From: Campanula takesimana
Taxonomy: Eukaryota > Streptophyta > Magnoliopsida > Asterales > Campanulaceae
Length of the DNA: 64,000 nucleotides
Direction: 5' to 3'
Assembly: GCA_026119855.1 (NCBI GenBank)
Contig: JAOWBW010001462.1
Span: forward strand, 124,001-188,000
Shown: positions 10,414 to 22,179 of the stretch, one piece after another
Layout: each line of letters opens with the position of its first letter
Position numbering within the stretch: the first letter of the stretch is position 1
Position numbers and translations under genes: made by a program
The notes under the pieces: generated by a model
What the model saw: the letters and a program-made list of their open reading frames with translations, nothing else
Databases searched by the model: none
Told to the model about the DNA's origin: nothing

Positions 10414-13400
10414 TCATCTCATTCATACATTTCTGTGCAATTTGCTTCCATGTTAAATGCTGCATTCGAGTCTTTACCGTACGTGCTAGAGGTGTCGACC
10501 CCTATAGGAGAATGCTTGATTTCTGATCGAGTCTTTCGTGCTTGTGACGTGGTTATTTGTGGTCGAGTCCTTTGTGCGGATTTGGTAGTTCTTCCTATCC
10601 AAGACTTTGATGTCATTTTGGGTATGGATTGGTTGAGCAAGTTTCATGCTTCTGTTGATTGCCGTAAGAAAACTATTACTTTTTCTATTCCCGATGTGCC
10701 TAAATTTGTGTTTGAGGCTAGTCCTCTGAGTAGAAAGGTTCGCTTAATTTCTTTTATGAAAGCGAGAAAATTATTGCATAGTGGTTGTGAGGGGTATTTG
10801 GCTAGTGTTCTTGATACTAGGAAAGAATCCCCTAGTTTGGATAGTGTTCGGGTAGTTCGGGAATTTCCCGATGTTTTCTCTACCGAGTATGATATGCCTC
10901 TCGATCGTGAGATTGAGTTTTGTATAGATCTTTTGCCGGGTACGGCTCCAATTTCGAAAGCACCTTATAGGTTAGCTCCCGCAGAATTGAAGGAATTAAA
11001 GGTTCAATTGCAAGAGTTGCTTGATCAAGGGTTTATCCGCCCTAGTGTTTCCCCGTGGGGAGCACCGGTTTTATTTGTGCGGAAGAAAGACGGTTCCTTG
11101 AGATTGTGCATCGATTACCGAAAGTTGAATCAGGTTACGGTGAAGAATAAGTATCCTCTACCGCACATCGATGATTTATTTGATCAGCTTCAAGGGTCCG
11201 TTGTGTTTTCCAAGCTTGATTTGAGGAGTGGGCACCATCAGTTGAAGGTTCGATCGGAGGATATTCCGAAGACTGCCTTTCGCACTCGTTATGGTCATTA
11301 CGAGTTCTTGGTTATGCCGTTTGGGTTGACTAACGCGCCGGCCGTATTTATGGATTTGATGAACCGTGTTTTCCATCCTTATCTTGACTCGTTCGTGGTA
11401 GTCTTCATCGACGACATTCTTGTTTATTCAAAATCTCGAGAGGAGCACGAGCAGCATTTGAGGACAGTTTTATCCGTTCTTGCGAGGGAGAAATTATTTG
11501 CGAAGTTCAGTAAATGCGAATTTTGGCTCGAGAAGGTGTCATTTCTGGGACATGTGATTTCGAAAGACGGGATTTCGGTGGATCCGTCAAAGATAGAGGC
11601 TATAGTGGATTGGAAGAGACCCGAATCAGTGACAGAGATTAGAAGCTTTCTTGGTTTAGCCGGTTATTACAGAAGATTTATTGAGGGGTTTTCGAGGATC
11701 GCTACTCCGATGACTCAGTTGACCCGGAAGAATGTCCCGTTTGTATGGACCGAGAAATGTGACAAGAGTTTCGAGGAATTGAAGAAGAGGTTGACTACCG
11801 CACCGATCTTGACTTTGCCTAATGGGAGCGATGGCCTAGTGATTTACAGTGATGCTTCGAAAGAGGGTTTGGGTTGTGTGTTGATGCAGAATGGGAAAGT
11901 AATTGCGTATGCTTCGAGGAAGTTGACCCCGAGTGAACAGAATTACCCGACTCATGATATGGAGTTAGCGGCTATTGTATTTGCGTTGCACAAATGGAAG
12001 CACTACCTTTACGGGGCGAAGTTTGAGATTTTTACCGATCGCAAGAGTTTGAAGTACCTTTTCTCCCAGAAAGAGTTGAACAATAGACAGCGCCGATGGA
12101 TGGAATTGTTGAAGGATTATGATTGTACGATTTCTTATCACCCGGGAAAGGCGAATGTGGTGGCCGATGCGATTAGTAGAAAGTCTTATGTGGCTTCGAT
12201 GATGGTCCGTGAATGGAAAATGCTTGAGGATGTTCGAGATTGGTCTCCTCGTGAATCGAGACATGGGGCTATTTTTGCGAATATTAGGGTGTCTCCGACC
12301 CTAAATCAAATAATAAAGGAAGCTCAGAAAGAAGATCCCGAGTTAGTGAAGGTAATGGGTAAATTGAAGGAAAAGAACTTCGAGGATTTTTCTTTGAGTT
12401 CGAGTGGAGTTTTGACTTTCCGTGGTCGTTTGTGTGTTCCGGATGTTGATGGAATTAAACAGAGAGTTCTTGATGAGGGTCACAAATCAAGGTATACTAT
12501 TCATCCGAGTAGTACGAAGATGTATCAGGATTTGAAGCAACAATTTTGGTGGATTAATATGAAAAGGGAAATAGCCGAGTATGTATCGAGGTGTTTAACT
12601 TGTCAGCAGGTCAAGGCCGAGCATCAGAGACCTGCGGGACTACTTCAGCCGTTAGAGATTCCCGAGTGGAAATGGGAGCATGTGACTATGGATTTCGTTA
12701 CGGGATTACCTCGTACCCGTAGGAAGTATGACAGTGTTTGGGTAATAGTGGATAGATTGACCAAGAGTGCCCATTTCTTGCCTATTGACATCAGATATTC
12801 GATGGAGAAGCTTGCGACCCTTTATATTGATGAGATTGTTAGATTGCATGGGGTTCCGGTTAGCATTGTGTCAGATCGAGACCCGAGGTTTACTTCTAGA
12901 TTCTGGAAGGCGTTCAGGAAGCTTTGGGTACAGATTTGCGATTCAGTACGGCTTTTCATCCTCAGACCGACGGTCAATCCGAGAGGACTATTCAGATTTT
13001 GGAGGATATGTTGCGAGCGTGTTCGATAGACTTTTCTGATTCTTGGGATTCGCATCTACCGTTAGTGGAATTCTCTTACAACAACAGTTATCAGGCTAGT
13101 ATCGAGATGGCACCATTTGAGGCCTTGTATGGAAGGAAATGTAGATCGCCTATTTGTTGGGATGAGGTTGGTGAAGCGAAGATCGTGGGTATTGATTTGC
13201 TTCAGGATTCAGTTGAAAAGGTTAGAGTTATCCGGGATCGATTGAAAACAGCTCAGAGTCGACATAAGAGCTACGCAGACAACCGAAGGCGAGATCTTAG
13301 TTTTCAGATTGGTGATTTGGTATTCTTGAAGGTGTCTCCGAAGGTGGGTATTCGTAGGTTTGGGAAGAAAGGCAAATTGGCTCCGAGGTTTATTGGTCCG

Positions 13401-13727
13401 TTTGAGATCTTGGGAAAGGTTGGACTTCTAGCGTATCGTCTTGCGTTACCGCCATCCTTAGACCGATTGCACAACGTCTTTCACGTTTCTATGCTTCGGA
13501 AGTATGTTCATGACCCATCTCACGTGTTACCGAGGATACCGGAGGATATTGAGCCCGATATGACTTATGAGGAACGACCGGTTCGGATCTTAGATTCTAA
13601 AGTCCAAGAGTTGAGAAACAAAAGCATTGCGTTGGTTCGAGTTCTTTGGAGGAATCATAATATCGAGGAGTCGACGTGGGAGCTCCGAGGTGAGATCGAG
13701 AAGAAATTTCTGTGGCTTTTTGTTTAA
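10414..13727 (+). pseudogene. pol: gypsy pol: protease, RT, RNase H, integrase, chromodomain (one frameshift)
   Basis: The rest of the polyprotein copies element RNA into DNA and inserts it. The RT catalytic box is FIDD (11404-11415), a common variant of YIDD. RNase H begins about 11840 with YSDASKEGLG. The integrase zinc-binding region lies near 12480-12620. Its catalytic residues are Asp at 12691, Asp at 12874 and Glu at 12981. A one-base loss near 12915 shifts the frame between the second Asp and the Glu; the reading continues in the frame opening at 12924 and ends at TAA 13725-13727. The tail from about 13570 looks like the chromodomain of Tekay/Del elements, thought to steer integration to particular chromatin. 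With the stop at 10411 this copy cannot make full Pol. Confidence 0.93.
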
Positions 13728-13762
13728 GGTGAGTCTCGTTAAAATTCGGGTCGAATTTTCTT

Positions 13763-13776
13763 TAAGGGGGAGTAAA
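13763..13776 (+). other. Polypurine tract of the gypsy element
   Basis: The purine-rich AAGGGGGAG abuts the 3' LTR, in the position where plus-strand DNA synthesis is primed. Confidence 0.85.
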
Positions 13777-15865
13777 TGTCACGACCCGAAATATAGGCTC
13801 TATTTTATTAGTAATAAATGATTATTATTTAATTATTTGCTTAATTATTTATTTAAATTATTATTTATTTAAATGTTTATGTGTGCAATTTATGTGTTAT
13901 AATAATTATGCCTAGCATATTATTTGGGTCATTTGTGCTAGTGTAGAAATGTTGAGTCTTATTTGTTAGTGGGGAGTATTTGTGTGTAGTGTAGAGGAGG
14001 GGGCCTAAGTGTAAATTCTTTAAATCATTCCCTACTCCCCTCTCCTCCCTCACACTCCCCATCCCATTTCCCAGCCAACTCTCCCTCTCTCTCTAGCTTG
14101 GGCTAAGTTCTCTTTCTTTATCTTCTCTCTTCATTTTCTTCATCTTCCTCTCATAATCTCTCATTTCTTTAAACATGAACCTTGTTTAGATCGTCGTTAG
14201 GATCGCGTAGAATCAAAAAGAATTGAATTCCGTCAACTTTGAGATTTATCAAGTAAGTTACTTTTCCCCCATTTTGATGCTAAAATGTTCATATCATGTT
14301 TAGATAATGCTTGATGTGTTATATTTGAAGTTTGGTTAGGTTTTGAATTTGTTTGGAATTTATTTGAGTTTTGGTTAAAAATGGTGAAATCTTGAATGTG
14401 AGATTTTGATTCTTGATTTTGGTTGTTAAATGTTGTTGTATGAGTCTTTTTAGACTTATTAGTTGTGTTGGTACATTAGTAAACTAGTGGGAATGTTGGA
14501 TTTTGGTGGAAATGTGTTTTGGGTTAAAAATGGAAGAACCCAGGTTGTTCTTCCCGATTTCCGGCAGACCAGAGTATTGGGCGACCGCCCAAAATTGTCT
14601 GGGCGACCGCACAACTATCTGAAAACTTTTGTTCTTGTTTGATGGCCTTTTTGGGCGACCGCACATACCATTTTGGGCGGCCGCACAGTCCTCTGAAAGT
14701 TTACATTTGTTAAAATTGGGTGATTGAAGAATGCGTTTTGATCCAAATCTTGGGTATCCTTCTAGTTGACCTTAGTGAACATTGTAGTACACTCTAGTGA
14801 TAGAATTGGGTCATTTGTGATTAAGTTTGTGTTGGAAATTAATTAAGTGTTAATTGTGATTGTTGGAACACTTTAATTGTGCGTGATTGGTACATTTCAC
14901 TTTCTTGGTGACTACTTGGTATGGTTCCCTACTTTGGAACCTTAAGTTGTTTATTCATGCTAAATTATTATTACTTAGCATTTAATTGGAAGCCCAGCTG
15001 GCATATTTGTTGCATCGGGCGATGGGAAAGATTATAATGGCAAAGCCAAGTCCATTATAATGTTGACCATTGTTTTGCCCCCTTCTATACCCTTTTCCAG
15101 ATTGGCCTTGGAAGAGTCAAGTTAGCGTTCCTCTGTGAATGTATCTAGCTAACGGGCATGACTTTGTGTCATGGTCCTTGTCCTTTGTGACACTTTTATG
15201 GTTATTGGTTCCGGTACCGGGGGTTTTCTCTTCGGCTTTCATGCTATTATGAAGATGATGATTTGGTGATTATTGAAGCTGCGCAGCGATCCTTTATTTG
15301 GATGTTCCGGTTTGGAAAACCTTGGCTATATCCTTTGTTATGTGTTTATTTCCGCTGCTATCTATTATGTGATAAATGCTATGTGCTGTGATATTTATTA
15401 TTGCTTATCGCTTCGTGCATCATAGCATGTCATGTAGTTGCATTAGTAACTTATTGAGATTTATCTCACCCCTTTCTTTTATCTTTGTTTTTCCTTAACC
15501 CCCCCCCCCCCCCAGGTGCTAAGGATTAGTCTCGCTGATCACGAGAAAGAGGACGTCGAGTGTGGATACATTCTTTTGGGGAAGGTTGTTATAGGTTGGT
15601 TTACATTATATAAATGTGTAACCTTTTTGGGATAGTTGTACCAATCAATGACGTCATTAAGAATTGTATACTTGTATTTTGTTGGGCATATACTTGTGGA
15701 AGTTTATGATAGTTGTATTTGGTTTTTGTCAAACTTGGATTTGTAAAACTTTGGATCATCACCTTTTGGTATCAAATGGAATTTTTAACTTCAGTATTTC
15801 TTAGTTTGGTCTTAAGTCGACGTCCAGCTCGCGGTCTCGGGCCCGCGGGGTCCGGGGTCGCGACA
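13777..15865 (+). repeat. 3' LTR of the gypsy element
   Basis: It matches 7071-9155 almost throughout. The four-copy GC motif recurs at about 14579-14687. The poly-C tract near 15500 is longer than in the 5' LTR. The differences are spread out, with a small cluster at 15230-15290. Confidence 0.95.
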
Positions 15866-16556
15866 GGAAAATTAGGATGCACACTTTTTGAAGTTAAAAG
15901 ATCGGGCATGTATGCATATTAAATATCCACAAACATAAAAAATGCAATTGGAAAGGGTCCACCTGATTTTTAGTATGTATTGAAAACCCTCCATTCTGAA
16001 TTTCAAGTATACCCAGCCATTTTAAAAATGTCGCCTTGCATAGCCCGGACTTTCCAATCGACATGATCTGGCTTTGTCAACGATTTCCCCATTCCTGATT
16101 TCCACAATTTTTGTCGCTGTTCTTCTCGCAACCAATTTCCAACTCAGCCAGCGACTTCCCCACTTTCTTTCAAGGTATGCGACATGGCTACTCGTTTCGA
16201 CGACAACTCACTTCCGTGACAGCTCGTGACTTGTCGCCCGCTCTTCTACAACTCCTGCTCTAGTCCACCAAGTTGTTGAGAGCACCCGAGCATATCCAAC
16301 TTTTCAACTCATTTCTTCTATCTCTCACAGGAATTTCATCAAACAGTTTGTGAGCAAGAATCATACACATTTGAGAGCTTTTGTAAAACACGGCTGTTCC
16401 TGACCCAATCAGTATCGCCAAGCATCGATTATAGCATTTTTGTTCAGCCAGACGCTGAATTAGCTAAAGGGGCCAGGAGATTCGTTTGGCCCTCAGTGAG
16501 ACATTTAATCGAACACCTTGGAAGCAAGAAGCTACCCACACGAGCTTTAAGCCTTA
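15866..16556. other. Unassigned host DNA between two insertions
   Basis: After the gypsy TSD the sequence is unlike either neighbouring element. There is no long ORF. It is continuous with 17992 onward once the solo LTR is removed, so it was a single locus before insertion. I do not recognise a gene. Confidence 0.4.
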
Positions 16557-16561
16557 TCACC

Positions 16562-17986
16562 TGTTGGGTATGCCCACTTATATCTCAGTTTCAATGTAAT
16601 AGGATTGATTAGATTTGATTGATCCATCACCTAAGTTTTATTTCATGGACTTTAGACCCACATGTAATAAGTATTTATACTTCATTTTTTTAGGTTGTCC
16701 ATTGTAATAGAATAGGCTTAGGAATAGGGCAAGAAGATCAAGATTCAAGAAAATCACACTTTGAGTTTGAGTCACGCGCCATGCGCCTCACCCATGCGCC
16801 ATGTGCCTCCTTAAGCGCGCGCATGAGTATTCGCCTAGCATAGCTCATGCGCCTCAGATAATTCAGAACGCGCATACACTACGCGCCTCTTAGCTCAAAC
16901 GCACCTCAAAGAAGTGTTTTTTAACACTCAGTGATTTAACGAAGATTTAAAGACTTGAAGAAGATTCAAACTACGCCAATGATCCAACGGTGGTAAAATA
17001 ACACGTATGCACCTGCATCTAAGGACACCTGTCTATAACAGTCATATTTGTGTTATGTGTCTAACGGCTATAAAAGGACACGTGCTCCACTCAATGAGCG
17101 ACAGCACATCCGTCCTTTCTCTGACTCACCAAGGATTTCCAACGGCTAGTTTTTGGGGCTCTACTATAAATACCCCATAACTTCAACCATATGAAGTTGC
17201 TAAGAATTTCAAGAATTTCTCTCTCAAGCATTTGTTGAAGATTTGAAGATTGCCTTTGTTATTTCCAGAATTCTCAAGAACATCTTCATAACTTCATCCT
17301 TAGCCCAGATCCTCAAGCGATAACACTTTTAGTTTTCTTGTTCTCTCAATCTCAAAGATCTAAAGAGCCTTGAATCTAAAATCACACACGCACCTCTTTA
17401 AGTTTGATCACTTAGATCTTACTTTTAGAGATACACCGGTTATTGTCTAGGATTTGTTCTTTCATAGAATATTAGATCTTGAGTTAGTGTATAAGCTCAA
17501 ACGATTGTAATTTGTAACATTCTCTCATTATATAAGATCTCCATTAGAAATCCAAGACTAACCATCTTGGTAGAGGACGTAGATCATTTTCCCGATCGAA
17601 CCTCTCCAAATAGCGCGTACTTACTATCTTGCTATTTCCTTTCAAGTTCATATCATATCTAACTATTTGATTGTTTATTCATTGTAGATTGATTGATTGA
17701 ACTGTGTTGTGTTTGTTATATCATTTGCCTTAGTTTCTTATTTCACCCACTTTGAGCCAAAATACTTAGATTGTGTGTGCGCCCCCTTTATCATACTTTG
17801 CGCCTATTTACATTACTAAATTCCGCTGTGCATTTCACTCACTCACATAGGCGCATATCATAACGCTTATTTGATAAAGTGCGCATTTGCAATTGAGTTT
17901 ATCAAGGGTACGAAAATAATTTTAAAACAGCTATTCACCCCCCCTCTAGCTATTTTTCATACCCTTGATGCCCTTTGGGACCAACA
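16562..17986 (+). mobile_element. Solo LTR of a Sirevirus-like Ty1/copia element
   Basis: It starts TGTTGGGTA and ends GGGACCAACA (1425 bp) with a perfect 5-bp TSD, tcacc, at 16557-16561 and 17987-17991. No internal region remains, as expected after LTR-LTR recombination. Two blocks match the Copia-A LTR: ttggtagaggacgtag with gaacctctccaaata near 17569-17615 (Copia-A 23239-23282), and the end block attcacccccc...ctctagc near 17932-17950. Between 16775 and 16910 it is packed with GCGCC-containing motifs (catgcgcc, gcgcctc). Confidence 0.85.
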
Positions 17987-17991
17987 TCACC

Positions 17992-19250
17992 CTTTGCGAT
18001 TTGATCGTTTCATGGAATCTGACGGCCGGCGTGGGGTCACGGGTACAGATCTGGCCGGAATTTCTCCATGCCCTTTGTTTGCGATTCTTGTTCTGATGCC
18101 GCCGCTCTTGTTTTTTATCCGCTGGTAACTTCTACTGATCTCTTTTTCTCTGCAGTGAAGCTATCTAACTATATCAATGGAGCCTTCAAGTCCAGATCCA
18201 AGCTGCTCCATCTTCACATAGCTGAACTCCTTCAATCTTGGATTTCTCGGCGAGTTACTCCGGTCAATTAGTATGTCGGCATTGATGGTGCTTGTCGCCA
18301 GATTGTGAGAACCAAAAATATTTCACCTCGTTACAAGTTTGGCCCTCTCTCCCTGTTTTTGACTCTAATCCGACCTTACAATCACCAACTGCTACCGCCA
18401 ACAAAAAGTAGATGGAGGTTCCCTTCCATCTCCGACTGCCCCTGTTTTCTCAGATCTATCTTCTCTCCAAACACGAAGAAAATCAGAACCAAAGAAGAAA
18501 CCAAAACCTGAGGATCAAGACGGAGAAGAGATTTCAGTCCCGGCAACGGAACCATCTGATGCGTCCTCAAAAAATGGGCTACAACTGGGCTCCAAGCTTG
18601 TAGTCTAGAGTGGACGTCGGCCTTATTCTCCGTCATGACCTACACACACGAGCACCGTGAACTAGGCCGGGGGCGTCTCCGGCTAACGCCCCTCCGGCGT
18701 GAGAATCAGTACAATATCCCAGTATAATCAACAAGAATGGAAAATGGTGGTTCTATGTGTGCCTGTAAACTTACCAATTAGGGTTGAGGATGTCCCTTAT
18801 ATAGCCCCTTCATCATCTTGAAAGCATGTGACCATTCCATGGGTTCAGATTAGATTGTCCATTTCCCCTAGATAACCTCCATTTTGACAAGCCCCCTTCG
18901 TAAAATAAAAGCCCATTAGCAACTTTAATTGGGTCGTAATTCATCTTGGGCCGGATACATATTAGTGAGCCCGTTTTCACAGACTTGGGCTCAATAATTT
19001 TGATATGGTAGCATCAAACGGTTCTGAAAAAGTTAGGTGGTCTTTGTTACGCGGCTCGTTTTAGTTTCAATTCAGTTTGAAATTTGATTTCAAAAAAAAA
19101 TCTGTTTGAAATTTTGATTGGGTGGAAATGGAAACCAGCCAAACCGATTGTCATAGTTATCTTGAGGGCTAGACGGGCCTGTTCGTACCAATAAGATCTG
19201 GGCCAGAATCACATGGACAAGAAATAGTGAAAGGGGATAAAATGGCGAAA
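17992..19250. other. Unassigned DNA, no confident gene
   Basis: Short ORFs at 17871-18603 show no family I recognise and overlap on both strands. Around 18662-18702 a GC-rich inverted repeat (gggggcgtctccgg...gcccctccgg) is followed by cttaccaatt and tccc(t)tatatag, which could be the eroded minus-strand edge of another LTR, but I could not define ends. Nothing else is supportable. Confidence 0.35.
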
Positions 19251-19254
19251 AAAA

Positions 19255-19255
<1 letters not shown>

Positions 19256-19291
<36 letters not shown>

Positions 19292-19462
19292 AAAAGTGAC
19301 ATGCGTACTTTTTGCAATATATCAATTTGACTTTCGTACTTAATAATCATCAAATGTGATATGCGTACTTATGATTGGCGAGTCACATTTGATGTTTATT
19401 AAGTACGCGAGTCAAATTGATATATTGCACAAAGTACACCTGTCACTTTTGCAAAAAACTCT
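19256..19462. repeat. Foldback (palindromic) MITE-like element
   Basis: Two arms of about 85 bp are inverted copies around a centre near 19378. The left arm contains gcaaaagtgacatgcgtac, tatatcaatttgac and cgtacttaataatcatcaaatgtga. The right arm reads back as the same strings and ends cacttttgcaaaaaactctg. The left arm is led by an about 30-base T-run. There is no coding content. Related arms occur at 19670-19762 (single arm) and 20990-21147 (pair). Confidence 0.75.
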
Positions 19463-19762
19463 GAAAAAAAAATTCTTACTATTTCTCACTCATTTTCTCT
19501 CTTACTTTACTTTTATAATCACAATAACAATCAATTTACTATTCCTTACCTCACTTTCTCTCATACTTCACTTTTTACACTCACAACATTTACCCACTAC
19601 TATTCATCCTTTAATTCCCGTACACAACTCATTTTGTCCACATAGTTATGAGACGGATGTATATAAAAGCAGAGTTTTTTGCAAAAGTGACATGTGTACT
19701 TTGTGCAATATATCAATTTGACTAGCGTACTTTGAAAACATCAAATGTGGGTTGCGTACTTA
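19463..19762. repeat. AT/CT-rich spacer plus a single foldback arm (copy 1)
   Basis: The spacer starting ttcttactatttctcactc and ending tatataaaagcagag is nearly identical to 21150-21358. It is followed by one more arm (cagagttttttgcaaaagtg onward) without its partner. Confidence 0.65.
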
Positions 19763-19927
19763 ATGTTTCTAAAAAATTTGATACCACTTTTTTAACACCC
19801 GTTAAAAATATAACGGGACTTCCATAACTTCCCGTCACCTCCATAACTTCCGGCAATCTCCATAAATTCCGGCCACCTCCATTTTTTCCGGCAATCTCAC
19901 ACATACTCATTTTTTTCTCTCTCTCTC

Positions 19928-20618
19928 ACACACACTAATATTTCTCTCTCACCCACTAGAAACATAATGGAACCCCTCAACCTTCTCCTCCTCCACCACC
20001 ACCACCCACTTTCTCTCTCTAAATTCCTCTTTACCATCATCACTTTCTCTCTCCTCTTATCTCTTTCTCTCTCTAACCCAGACACCACCATTCTGCTAAC
20101 CTTCAAATCATCTTCCGATACCACCTCAAATTCACTCTCTTCCTGGACGTCCAATTCTACCCCCTGTTCTTGGTTTGGTGTCACTTGTGATTCTTCAACT
20201 CAGCGAGTCATCAAACTCGTCCCTGACAATCTCAATCTTACCGGGTCAATTCAGCCGTTAACTCGTTTGACCCACCTCCGCCACCTCAGTCTCAATCACA
20301 ACCAATTCAACGCCGCCCCTGCGAGTTTCAGCTCTTGGCCTAATTTAAAGCATCTCTATCTCTCTCACAATCTTCTCTCCGGGAATTTCCCCGCCGGGGT
20401 AGTGGGTCTCCGTCGGCTTCGACGGTTGGACCTTTCGTACAATAGGTTCTCCGGGAAGTTACCCATGATCGAGTTGACTCAGTTGAAAAGATGGTTTGTT
20501 TTGAAGGGTGTAAAAAGGGATTTGGAAAAGTGGATGACCTGCTGCGAGCGTCAGCTGAGATGTTGGGTAAAGGGAGCTGTGTGTTTCTAGTGGGTGAGAG
20601 AGAAATATTAGTGTGTGT
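19928..20618. repeat. Perfect 37-bp inverted repeats around the LRR-kinase fragment
   Basis: Bases 19928-19964 (acacacactaatatttctct...) and 20582-20618 are exact reverse complements over 37 bp. They lie at most a few bases from the two ends of the kinase-related segment: the left copy stops two bases before the ATG at 19967, and the right copy begins at the end of the kinase homology. A transcript of this unit could fold with the coding fragment as the loop. Confidence 0.9.
19967..20590 (+). pseudogene. Rearranged LRR receptor-like kinase fragment
   Basis: The ATG opens a frame with a hydrophobic signal peptide (about residues 18-36, LSLSKFLFTIITFSLLLSLS), a plant LRR N-terminal cap (DTTILLTFKSS...CSWFGVTC) and about four leucine-rich repeats (NLKHLYLSHN, RLRRLDLSYN). 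This matches the extracellular start of the LRR-III type of plant receptor-like kinases. After about residue 168 the DNA jumps to the juxtamembrane/kinase start: in another frame it encodes MVCFEG...DDLLRASAEMLGKG, the family's conserved entry to the kinase domain. The remaining LRRs, membrane helix and nearly all of the kinase are missing. The frame ends at 20588-20590. It is a capture or deletion remnant, not a working receptor. Confidence 0.85.
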
Positions 20619-20679
20619 ATGTGTTTAATTATTAATTTTTATTTTAAAATCATAAAATCAACAATTCATAAATTTATTG

Positions 20680-20721
20680 GACTTATTTGTTGGTGCGTTT
20701 AGCGCACGGGTGTAATACTAG
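20680..20721 (+). mobile_element. Helitron 3' terminus
   Basis: A short hairpin (gtgcg-tttag-cgcac, 20693-20707) is followed after 10 bases by CTAG and a T, the standard plant Helitron ending (hairpin, then CTRR next to a target T). Helitrons often carry captured gene pieces, and the LRR-kinase fragment lies directly upstream. I could not place the 5' TC end, so the full extent is open. Confidence 0.65.
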
Positions 20722-20984
20722 TTTTTAGTAAAATCATAAGCCATAACTCATAACCAACCATTCTGGTGGTTGGGATTAATTTCCATGAACAAAACAACCA
20801 TATGAGGAAAATGCTACATTTACACTAAGTGTATAAAATCTTCCTTTACACTACAAATACTATAGTGCCAAGTGTCTTAGATGGACCTCATAGGAAAATC
20901 TAATCCAAAATGAAAATTTGAAAGCTTAATCTGAATTTTTTTTAATTTGAAATTCAAATCTAAAACTTAATTAATTAGCTATTC

Positions 20985-21358
20985 TTTTGCAATATATCAA
21001 TTTGACTCGCGTACTTAATAAACATCAAATGTGACATGCGTACTTATGATTGGCAAGTCACTTTTGATATTTATTAAGTACGCGAGTCAAATTGATATAT
21101 TGCACAAAGTACGCATGTCACTTTTGCAAAAAAAAAAAAAAACTCTGAAAAAAATTCTTACTATTTCTCACTCATTTTCTCTTCTACTTTACTTTTATAA
21201 TCATAATAACAATCAATTTACTATTCATTACCTCACTTTCTCTCATATACTTCACTTTTTACATTCACAACATTTACCCACTACTATTCATCCCTTAATT
21301 CCCGTACACAACTCATTTTGTCCACATAGTTATGAGACGGATGTATATAAAAGCAAAG
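20985..21358. repeat. Second copy of the foldback element plus spacer
   Basis: Bases 20990-21147 are an inverted-repeat pair like 19256-19462, and 21148-21358 repeat the spacer of 19463-19675 with few differences. The two copies flank the LRR-kinase/Helitron segment as direct repeats. Confidence 0.75.
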
Positions 21359-21898
21359 TTGTCAACTTTCGCTCTCAAAAATATCACTTTCAAAAACAAA
21401 TTTGTAATCTTTATCTAGAAAGGGTGAATATGTCATTATCATTAATTTAGTATAATTAGTCAACTTTGCATGTAAATTAATTTTTATATGATACATTTTA
21501 CTATTTTTTATGTAGTGAAAAAACAAAGTTTGAACAATATATAGTGAAAAATTACTAATTCCTGTGGAGAGCATTGTGTTGAAATTTTTAAAGTCGTTTG
21601 AGCGTGTGCGCAGAAACGGACGTTACTTTTTACTCATGATGAACCATGGAACGCACCGCATATCAAATCGAACGGCGGAGCGAGACGAACAAATTATATA
21701 GGGCAAAGCCCCCTGAAGTAGTGTTTAAATAGCTCAAAAAAGGTCATTTACGCCCTCAAACGGGCTTTTGAAATTTTTATATATCAATTTTTGGGCAGTT
21801 ACATAATTTTTTGCTTCATGAGGATTTATTTAAATACATTGAAGATATTAAATATTAGTGCATTCTTGTAGGTAAGATATTTGAGTTTTAAATTTTAA
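21359..21898. other. AT-rich intergenic DNA
   Basis: No gene is recognised. It ends at the 9-bp target site taattttta (21899-21907) of the MULE. Confidence 0.5.
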
Positions 21899-22179
21899 TA
21901 ATTTTTAGGAAAAAATGCACCAAAAGTACCTGAACTATAGGGGTTGTTTGGATTTAGTAAATTATCTCTTTTTTGACCCATGAAAAATACCTTAACTTTT
22001 TTTTTTGTGCAGCAGAGGTACCTATTGCTAACGCCGTCCACTTTTTGCCGTTAAGTTATCATGTGCCACGCACATGACTAATTTTTTTAGGGTAAAAATG
22101 TCAAAACATAACAAGGATAGTGTGAGAACATTTTACAAAGACAAAGGGGTTTAAATAAATTTCTTACTTTCAAATAACC

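Larger units (their letters stand above)
7071..15865 (+). mobile_element. Complete Ty3/gypsy retrotransposon, chromovirus (Tekay/Del type), 8.8 kb
   Basis: Two near-identical LTRs (7071-9155 and 13777-15865), both starting TGTCACGACC and ending CGCGACA, enclose a tRNA-Met primer site, gag, protease, reverse transcriptase, RNase H, integrase and a polypurine tract. The 5-bp TSD ggaaa is perfect (7066-7070 and 15866-15870). Domain order RT-RNaseH-integrase marks Ty3/gypsy, and the C-terminal chromodomain-like tail with the consensus RNK...L.RVLWRNH points to the Tekay/Del chromovirus clade. I count about 19 substitutions between the LTRs over about 2085 bp (0.9 percent) plus a poly-C length change, so the insertion is young. 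Only two disabling changes are seen in the coding region. Confidence 0.95.

Noticed and set aside
17871..18511. Possible small host gene after the solo LTR
   Set aside because: Short overlapping ORFs, no family recognised, and the first begins inside the LTR.
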